In this document: piece after piece, positions 61,301 through 64,000 of the stretch | Position numbering within the stretch: position 1 is the stretch's first letter | Layout: each line of letters begins with the position of its first letter | From: JALQUL01 sp040382935 | GTDB lineage: Bacteria; Pseudomonadota; Gammaproteobacteria; Burkholderiales; Burkholderiaceae_C | DNA length: 64,000 nucleotides | Assembly: GCA_040382935.1 (NCBI GenBank) | Contig: JBEIEP010000005.1 | Location: 1-64,000, forward strand | Direction: 5' to 3' | Translations under genes and position numbers: made by a program | The notes under the pieces: model-generated | Database searches by the model: none | Told to the model about the DNA's origin: nothing | What the model saw: only the letters and a program-made list of their open reading frames with translations

Positions 61301-64000
61301 GATAGGCGGCATGGGTACTGACCGCGTTGATGGCGGCGACGGCGACGACGAAATCGTGCAGCATGTGCAAGCGGGCGTTACCGATACCATAGACGGCGGG
61401 GCGGGTGTCGACACGGTCGATTACAGTGCTTTGGTTTTACCCAAAACCGGTGTGGAATTGCTCCGCAATGGTGATCTTTCTGAGGTGTTGATCAACGGGC
61501 GAGATTCAGATTACGCCTTGGATGCCAGCTTGTTTACAGGCAACGGGTATGCCGAGCAGTTGATGGGCGGTGGTTCGGACTCTGAGTCTGGCTCTGAAAT
61601 GATGATGGTGAGCGGGGCAAGGCAGGCCAATTTGGCGTTCTGGAAGCAAGATGTTGATCTGCACGCAGGCTTTACCTATCGTTTTTCTTACACCGTCAAA
61701 GCTTTGGCGGGTGGCAATCCTGCCAGTATCCAGTTAATGGTGGACGCAGAGGCTGCGGGGGCGTCTGTTTCGGTTAATTCTGCGGGTTGGCAAGACATCG
61801 GTATAGAGTTTGTTGCCAAAACCTCAGGCCCGATACGGCTCGCATTGCAAAACAACAATCTGACCGCTGGCGGTAACGAGTTCTATCTAAAGAGTCTTGG
61901 CCTAGAGTTGGGTTTGGCCAGCGGTATTGAGGCAGACCTTAGCACGGGGACTGTGCATAAGTTTGGTTCCACTTCTGCAATGGGCGTTGACAGGCTGGTG
62001 AGTATTGAGAATGTTGCGGGTACGCAGCTCAACGATACGCTGATGGGGGACGCAAATGACAACACGCTATGGGGCCTTGGTGGTGACGATCACCTGATAG
62101 GGGGCGCAGGCAATGACGTCTTGCATGGCAATGCGGGCACCAACAAGCTAGAAGGCGGTGCTGGGGACGACGTGATTTTCCAAGGTGTTGAGTCAAAAAC
62201 CCAAGACGCTATTGACGGTGGCGATGGCATTGATTGGGTCAAGTACTACGATGCCTCCGATGCGGGTGTAAGTAAGGTCGGTGTCGCGCTGGTGATGTCT
62301 GGTAGTTCACTGAGCGCAGACCTTGGCAAGTACCGTGCTGGCCCGACCTTGGTGAACATTGAGAATATCCAGGCAAGCAACCGAGACGATGCGCTGCATG
62401 GCGATGGGCTTGACAACACCCTGTTGGGTATGGGGGGTGACGATGAACTTTACGGCGATGCCGGAGATGACTCGCTCATTGGTGGCGCTGGCAACGATGT
62501 GCTGGCGGGTAACGATGGCGCCGACACCTTGAACGGAGGCCTTGGCAACGATGTATTGCTAGGCGGCGTTGGCAATGACGTATTGTTTGCGGGTGCTGGT
62601 GCCGACCAACTCGATGGTGGCGCAGACGACGACCGATTGGTGTATGTCAACGATGTTGGCTTTGACGATGTTTTTGTCGGTGGTGATGGCCAGGATACGT
62701 TGGACTACTCTGGCTACACTGGATTTACAGACCTAAGTGGAGACTACTTTAGCAGCCGCGCAATTGCCAACACCGCCTCTAAAGGGGTGTTTGTCGATCT
62801 TTTGGCTGGCAAGGCTGGCAGCCTGGGCTGGCAAGGCCTAGGCGAGGACTTGGTATCCGAAGTCGAGAACGTCGTAGGTTCCAGCCGTGATGATTGGCTG
62901 GTAGGGGACACACAGGGCAATAGATTGTCTGGTGGCCAAGGTGATGACCTGCTAGACGGTGGTGAAGGTGACGATATTTTGAAGGGTGACGCTGGCGACA
63001 ACGTGCTGGTTGGCGCAGCTGGCAATGACACCTTGTATGCCGGCTCTGGAGATGATGTTCTGGACGGTGGGTCTGGCAACGATGTGATCTTGGTTGAATC
63101 GTTTGACACCGCGTTGCTACGTGTTGATGGCGGCACTGGCGATGACACCATTGATTTTAGCCAAGCCCAGATGGGTTCCGTGGGTGTAAAAGGGCTGACG
63201 ATTGATCTTGCTGCCTCATCATTTGTTCGACATGTGGGTAGCCTTGAGATCGCTGACCAAGTGATGGGTGTTGAGCGCATTACAGGCACCGGCCGCATAG
63301 ATGTTATCGCTGGGGATGGTGGCGTGAACATTTTGTTGGGAATGGCCGCAGACGATACCCTCTCGGGTGCTGGGGGCGATGATGTCTTGGATGGTGGTGC
63401 TGGCGTTGACCAACTGGATGGCGGCCAGGGCGACGATGTGCTCATAGGCGGAGCAGGGTCGGATACGGTTTTTGGTGGGGCAGGCAATGACACCTTGCGC
63501 CAAGACGACGAGTGGGTCGGTGGCGATCGTCTTGATGGGGGCGCGGGCGTCGATAGCGTGGACTACAGCGCGATTGGCTCACAAGAGGTGCCCGTTCAAC
63601 TGAAGGCCAACTTGTCGGGAGTCCAACAAGTTCAATGGCTGAGCGTCTCTGGCGAGTCCTTGGGAGTTGACCAGTTGTTTGGTATTGAAAACCTAACAGG
63701 CGGCCAACACCATGACGTGTTGATCGGCAATGACCAGTCCAACCGGCTGGATGGTTCTGATGGCAATGACGTCATTGTGGGTGGGCGCGGTAATGACACC
63801 CTGATAGGTGGTGGCGGTGCGGACACGATTGAAGGCGGAGATGGCGACGACATCATCTTGCAAAATCTTGAAGTGGGCGTGCAAGACCAAATCGATGGTG
63901 GCGCAGGGTTTGACGTGCTCGATTACAGCGCAGACGAGGCCCAGAGCGCCGGTAAACAGGACGCCTCGGCGCTTGGTGTTGAGGTGAATCTGGCTTTGGG
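49389..64000 (+). CDS. Giant RTX (hemolysin-type calcium-binding) repeat protein, 3' end cut off
   Basis: One frame runs without a stop from ATG 49389 (MSNENTSFNPTHTATAAVAL) to the window edge: more than 4,870 residues, C-terminus missing. Residues 1-440 are Ser/Thr/Asn-rich with no Sec signal. Residues about 446-717 hold four hydrophobic regions (446-467, 535-556, 566-620, 666-717) and could be a membrane-inserting domain. From about residue 957 RTX nonapeptides (GGXGXDXhX) occur in some 21 blocks, each opened by a linker of type hE-X-hh-G-T-XXX-D. Between several blocks lie spacer domains of 90-120 residues that resemble one another. A jelly-roll-like insert lies at residues about 4022-4175. 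RTX proteins leave by type I secretion through a C-terminal signal, not visible here; no hlyB/hlyD/tolC homologue is in the window. A giant adhesin or toxin is likely; the role is inferred. Composition is far more AT-rich than the neighbours in the first 11 kb. Confidence 0.9.
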   Translation, partial: MSNENTSFNPTHTATAAVALEFASQTAANYAKDEANKKALLRSNLDDSYVGAPAPSSGKNDFPNTSETISTEVETILEKYGLNDLDLYIYWPQAYNINFANYTAMDRYYNVFVRYLTWKVDKSDDAITNRVNIISSIVAKEYGISKVDINRKAGTHDYILSDSISPQNSNLNRPALTSDSSDIDATATTTPIRTGLSSNSGDDGSHITRSNPRATANPLHMGREARSSVGYSVSEYNETSFNSAAAPGQSHDAEDDYILARSITDEELGYISIGPRNQVSDGNADFTSASTVPRPATVSNPENASTAAPITSGGSAATRTATVITQAELNNINAARQTLQVRSLKAEAQQALMVQGFWMHTAFIGFGQSLSSSQFNSQSELSTALSVINVLRQAANIFIETNLQHSNRVRYSKSAMKYINTIDPSTAETAKYQTKEYNRAKSGYKTFLMISLNVAILVVTTTISIVKGIVENQTKYQHAANAMNFASAIASLATNLYKAQAQVYTVMTTVGNPKKLTDAVEITAAQKNARRFNKLGTIFGVINSLFSVAALAPIVADSSKSDRVRIAAGVEMGLNIIGGVIQIIAQFQLLKLVAAGVTTGVRFVAAAAGAVVSGLMMAISPVQFAALEDQADMVSDLDDAATASGVVGDRQLVSLYQTKLKLDKASLYSNVAVSALAAVVGVMMLVGGASAGATFGFGLIIAGIGLAIMVIVSFMQRAEVDKHRQDILAHIGGVIGFANDGIIGSLDTTLAGDDVKSGLTSMAKLKGTGKTYLITTTTLPQTTLTSLMETQLGQYAPTVAVHIHTVDKASATAEGVAGNRMSINNTTGVIYMPERTIEGSDDSGDYITFLSALPSPGKEDKWLYESAADTFGSGITYGMHSKTTTYLELRRTEILNSDKTQIIGYNDSWNIHAAKVNTTLDMGNLAVIALKHQRDSVTSSDYDDVEVVIGYSFHGNTGDDILYADNAQFSFNGGLGNDVVSYTNNTMNFDIRLSDDENIATTVVRTFAEDHKAVVERIKKAENANHGLYYRTFEELTIGGWQVTDSFINVEKVVGSAGANTITGNSKSNLLSGDKGADFVYGMDGDDVLYSVDVGWGANPHYAVLDGGNGIDTLAFEHDWGGPDKAGVHVDMHTGMYGFPLKYVDGVFAGYYYDPVRVTEDLGYQPEKISTYTNWNLRQINNIEDVVGTNYDDIIYGDDNNNSLTGGDGNDSLHGRGGDDTLDPGFNNEYANGGAGDDKFIVRTIANTWWDGGTGRDHIDLSKIDDVSVSVEVGVNKTKKNLLVNTLEYVKAIAPLQSDQFSYRTEQDQKQFGVKVDLNKDEYQIHFNHGSDRNLYQKKLVDLFGALTLWNIESVRGTKWDDLFIGTPNEDRSFGFDGNDTMYGGEGDDVLSGESGNDVLFGNEGTDTILGGEGNDIIYSGEGADIIQQDANWDYDLIYGDSGDIVSYSQAFDFEVYDDEKRNHSITGYQPNGSGSGSILTLGILGVIANLEEQKVNKFYDFEEFAVGGANEQKPYSLGMDYLFGIDNLQGSTLSDVLIGNSNSNILYGEGGDDKIEGEAGNDGIYGGAGSDSLYGGLGNDTFFRSLDGDFDFIVGGDGEDIVNYSVLTSKIDSESIYVKDLPLNVSDFKGIALNLLDSDFIESYSYADLDTLRVNGIFSKLDEKTIYNLIQATDIISAGYTSLGGTLTDDYGRIHLLNVSYDTIHQVENVMGTGLNDFIEGDAYNNKFLGEAGSDVLIGNAGKDILDGGGGDDFLLGGVGDDGLWGGLGDDILSGGDGDDVLSGDEGTNRLYGGDGNDYMYATLRKIGDVDSGLMNEFFDGGSGSDIVEFLMETDSSVNVDLRLGKQSISVRHALELISVEGIVGTDFSDTLTGNDFDNTLKGEAGDDILIGNAGNDALTDGLGVDIINAGEGNDDVFITTELTPLHNSLADQADGGDGFDTLHFTDDQPQLKGKFVLIQLNNYKGDYDTPEFDVSVFAVDGTLIKDFTIAVLHQKLQVNLLNVIDIGRIEVKFATILDAAFSVRIGTEDMMMLDAHDVDLVSVGGMQLSGRKEYIIQKGVHANIGSNFVRTYSGLGREIIIDSFENVVGTEFNDHLIGGSDDNLLRGEEGNDYLEGLQGDDTLDGSNGDDILIGGDGNDYLFGLDGADTLVGGDGNDNLVESLSEDEVNSLDGGDGIDTLDYGAKRAAQSSASLVSTVGLSEFLSAASSDTRVVSPSLSEYSEKSLIEAGIFHLSENFTYQIEIKVKINSTDKESIGFFIGDVFIKLNDSDLTLIEDNAYLVSLQYHHLTEGLFLLGFSQANDLNLAILESKVTALGINVDLSGGEVIKYGSGNGSVDKIKGIENIIGTILADSLIGDNNNNYFDGADGDDLLSGGDGNDVLVGGRGNNTLLGDKGDDEFLQSLRSDGVNVIDGGEDSDTIDYSDAAIHGNYILARIALIDSLSNDSSSDEFGTLEATDEVLLTAKLLVNGVEVSATSVLVDDNRGRFLQISYKLSDNQVIRSLEITSDFPAVDSYIAISNRSAESFNRTLIDFDRDIFVIDQLAGSENLFWTQKGISANLTSGNVVKNFASSTEAGLPLQNFKEPENIKSSDYAVRFLQAKRKLIDVKINVKERLSSVESGSQNFLRMTANAPIPTDIILNNSIENVVGTIVDDEIIGDLNNNVLKGMDGDDVLDGGAGDDLLEGGQGDDISFGGAGSDLIVDGFGNNLLYGGDGDDIFVATRSVGGINYIEGGAGYDTVDYSEIVGAVRFLTFFKKSSSIEELASTTFSLSSPDILNPIVKQVALTDADEELLSIDLGKLTRIDGITLLAGFAPSEVFLSNESLRSLTVQQIKLREDVVTVKSTTAPGSEVVYRVLGGVHVDLGVGRSKRLVADEQTSDLALDGRFTEALSEVERVAGTYYSDRLIGDLSDNELIGNDGDDVLYGMDGADKLRGGNGDDVLVGGAGDDTFYGGTGIDTMSGGAGKSMFVQGLENNVGDTIQGGDGLLDRSTVDYSSAFIRGRYLKLVFSENVDLETIKYAVISNGKSVPIHKLAGFRDGSALQLDLGASFTYDAIAIEFSVAPNQFSIFASDTDMMRMSEEQISSIHGVYTDRHTGSGKVVRFNSGGIVADLNTQKVDKSYRSFHSDGQKAASMVDILSNVQAIVGTNYVDELKGDSSDNTFFGLDGDDVLTGAAGDDFLVGGFGNDRLNGGDGDDVFTQSFETVSTDSIDGGSGSDTVSYGAVQLSGRYIMVRSNLVDSNDLFKSVSATIKIGSDVIQSTITYGDDYSWMQVDLGESIVFDSFALNFTPISKNPDFNIFFSNDDLTSFSTSINEELSHLILKNQVATSQKFSLSASGVSVLLSEKFVARINPLIKSTVYDSIVDIENAEGTAYNDNLFGTIAANRLNGGGGADYIFGDAGDDHLVGGFGADIIFGGEGDDVILQHIDIDSDTVDGETGIDTVSYHHPSQELSEEYGVAVNLSKNVAVKISPLGSVKDFIYNFENVVGSNHLDVIIGNDLINIIYGMDGDDELSGLSGDDTIFGGRGGDDIYGDAGDDILYGDEGDDYLYGGAGNDKLDAGMGADYLDGGSGDDIIIYSGDVFFDDIYFGGSGIDLIDYSAFSGFQYFLEELEIERIASENIFDGVFINLQSNIVSSLYWSGVGYDEVYEVENIVGSKLSDKLLGDEQDNKFLGGEGDDYLDGGEGDDVLDGQSGSNHLFGGSGDDTFLTGQGKDLIDGGAGDDLVNLKSFDSLALNVVGGLGYDSIDYSVPASSAGIAVKGVVVDMASNSWTRRFNDTTVVDKVREVEDVIGTAFADLITGDDRDNQLVGGAGDDVLVGGGADDTLDGGVGADRLEGGLGNDVLVGGQGADTMLGGAGDDLFVQGTAGDNVADDIDGGEGLDVVDYSRASDAGGTIYVRAREDSGKYVVQILDVNNQLIRQDNLSGIEGVVGAGAADSLVGSSVANYLEGMGGDDEIFGLGGNDVLIGGMGTDRVDGGDGDDEIVQHVQAGVTDTIDGGAGVDTVDYSALVLPKTGVELLRNGDLSEVLINGRDSDYALDASLFTGNGYAEQLMGGGSDSESGSEMMMVSGARQANLAFWKQDVDLHAGFTYRFSYTVKALAGGNPASIQLMVDAEAAGASVSVNSAGWQDIGIEFVAKTSGPIRLALQNNNLTAGGNEFYLKSLGLELGLASGIEADLSTGTVHKFGSTSAMGVDRLVSIENVAGTQLNDTLMGDANDNTLWGLGGDDHLIGGAGNDVLHGNAGTNKLEGGAGDDVIFQGVESKTQDAIDGGDGIDWVKYYDASDAGVSKVGVALVMSGSSLSADLGKYRAGPTLVNIENIQASNRDDALHGDGLDNTLLGMGGDDELYGDAGDDSLIGGAGNDVLAGNDGADTLNGGLGNDVLLGGVGNDVLFAGAGADQLDGGADDDRLVYVNDVGFDDVFVGGDGQDTLDYSGYTGFTDLSGDYFSSRAIANTASKGVFVDLLAGKAGSLGWQGLGEDLVSEVENVVGSSRDDWLVGDTQGNRLSGGQGDDLLDGGEGDDILKGDAGDNVLVGAAGNDTLYAGSGDDVLDGGSGNDVILVESFDTALLRVDGGTGDDTIDFSQAQMGSVGVKGLTIDLAASSFVRHVGSLEIADQVMGVERITGTGRIDVIAGDGGVNILLGMAADDTLSGAGGDDVLDGGAGVDQLDGGQGDDVLIGGAGSDTVFGGAGNDTLRQDDEWVGGDRLDGGAGVDSVDYSAIGSQEVPVQLKANLSGVQQVQWLSVSGESLGVDQLFGIENLTGGQHHDVLIGNDQSNRLDGSDGNDVIVGGRGNDTLIGGGGADTIEGGDGDDIILQNLEVGVQDQIDGGAGFDVLDYSADEAQSAGKQDASALGVEVNLAL
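52257..63930 (+). repeat. RTX calcium-binding repeat blocks with recurrent linkers
   Basis: Repeats of the GGXGXDXhX nonapeptide, for example GGDGDDVLS and GGAGNDVLA, form blocks of about four to eight units. Block-opening linkers of type hE-X-hh-G-T/S-XXX-D lie near 52536, 52935, 53440, 53970, 54515, 54974, 55648, 56424, 57330, 58085, 58825, 59496, 59847, 60352, 60766, 61180, 62005, 62360, 62860, 63270 and 63687. Blocks usually end in DXXDY(S/G), for example DTVDYS. Confidence 0.85.
61452..61914 (+). other. Jelly-roll (CBM-like) domain inserted between RTX blocks
   Basis: Residues about 4022-4175 of the RTX giant. It starts VELLRNGDLSEVL and ends NEFYLKSLGLEL, with FTYRFSYTVKALAGG in between, the beginning, middle and end pattern of family 4/9-type carbohydrate-binding modules. 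Sugar binding is inferred from this pattern only. Confidence 0.45.

Noticed and set aside
52247..63890. Many minus-strand frames rich in Pro and Ser opposite the RTX gene
   Set aside because: They are the antisense of GGXGXDD repeats, which read as Ser-Pro-Pro on the other strand. The plus-strand frame is continuous and has the real motifs.
52257..63930. CRISPR-like reading of the regularly spaced repeats
   Set aside because: The repeats are coding nonapeptides that vary in DNA sequence and have no constant spacer length.

Overview
The window looks like the chromosome of a Burkholderiales beta-proteobacterium, most likely family Comamonadaceae (Rhodoferax-like). This rests on gene content and order: xseA-sodB divergent from exbB-exbD-lpxK-Trm112-kdsB-adk, icd-clpS-clpA, a rubrerythrin/GlpC-like/DUF3501 trio, and a wax ester synthase homologue, all in moderately GC-rich DNA. 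The genus is a guess. I see no rRNA, tRNA, CRISPR array or complete insertion sequence.

Layout. 1-7.3 kb holds housekeeping genes: a partial HI0933/BaiN flavoprotein, ybiB, tsaD, lipA, an MFS transporter lying between lipA and lipB, lipB, msrB and guaC. 7.7-13.9 kb is a leftward six-gene operon of unusual content: a coiled-coil protein, a membrane-anchored Sel1-like protein, a peptidoglycan-binding/polyamine-SBP fusion, a membrane protein, a PspA/IM30 homologue and an AAA+ ATPase. 14-21.7 kb holds a UvrD helicase, a WS/DGAT acyltransferase, an RHH/RelE-type toxin-antitoxin pair and the rubrerythrin-Fe-S oxidoreductase-DUF3501 cluster. 21.9-23.1 kb is a RES toxin/Xre-MbcA antitoxin pair whose toxin carries an in-frame palindromic insertion. 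23.3-28.4 kb is a histidine-utilisation segment (NitT/TauT-type ABC transporter, hutC, hutH) with a HutC-type operator in front. 28.5-48.4 kb is housekeeping again: valS, galU, adk, kdsB, a Trm112-like protein, lpxK, exbD, exbB, xseA, sodB, a DUF192 protein, icd, clpS, clpA, sbcB, pyrD, rpiA and a class V aminotransferase.

The last 14.6 kb (49389 to the window end) is one uninterrupted reading frame that runs off the edge. It encodes more than 4,870 residues of a giant RTX protein. The N-terminal part has clustered hydrophobic segments. About 21 RTX calcium-binding blocks follow, each introduced by a conserved linker, and several are separated by a recurring spacer domain I do not recognise. 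Base and codon composition changes at least twice inside this frame, and four and a half copies of a 7-bp tandem repeat end 12 bp before its start codon. No type I secretion genes are in the window.

The strongest candidates for something undescribed are the PspA/AAA+ operon (a possible bacterial analogue of an ESCRT-III/Vps4 pair with envelope partners), the RTX giant with its recurrent inter-array domain, and the palindromic element inside the RES toxin. Functions are assigned from motif reading alone; no database search was possible.
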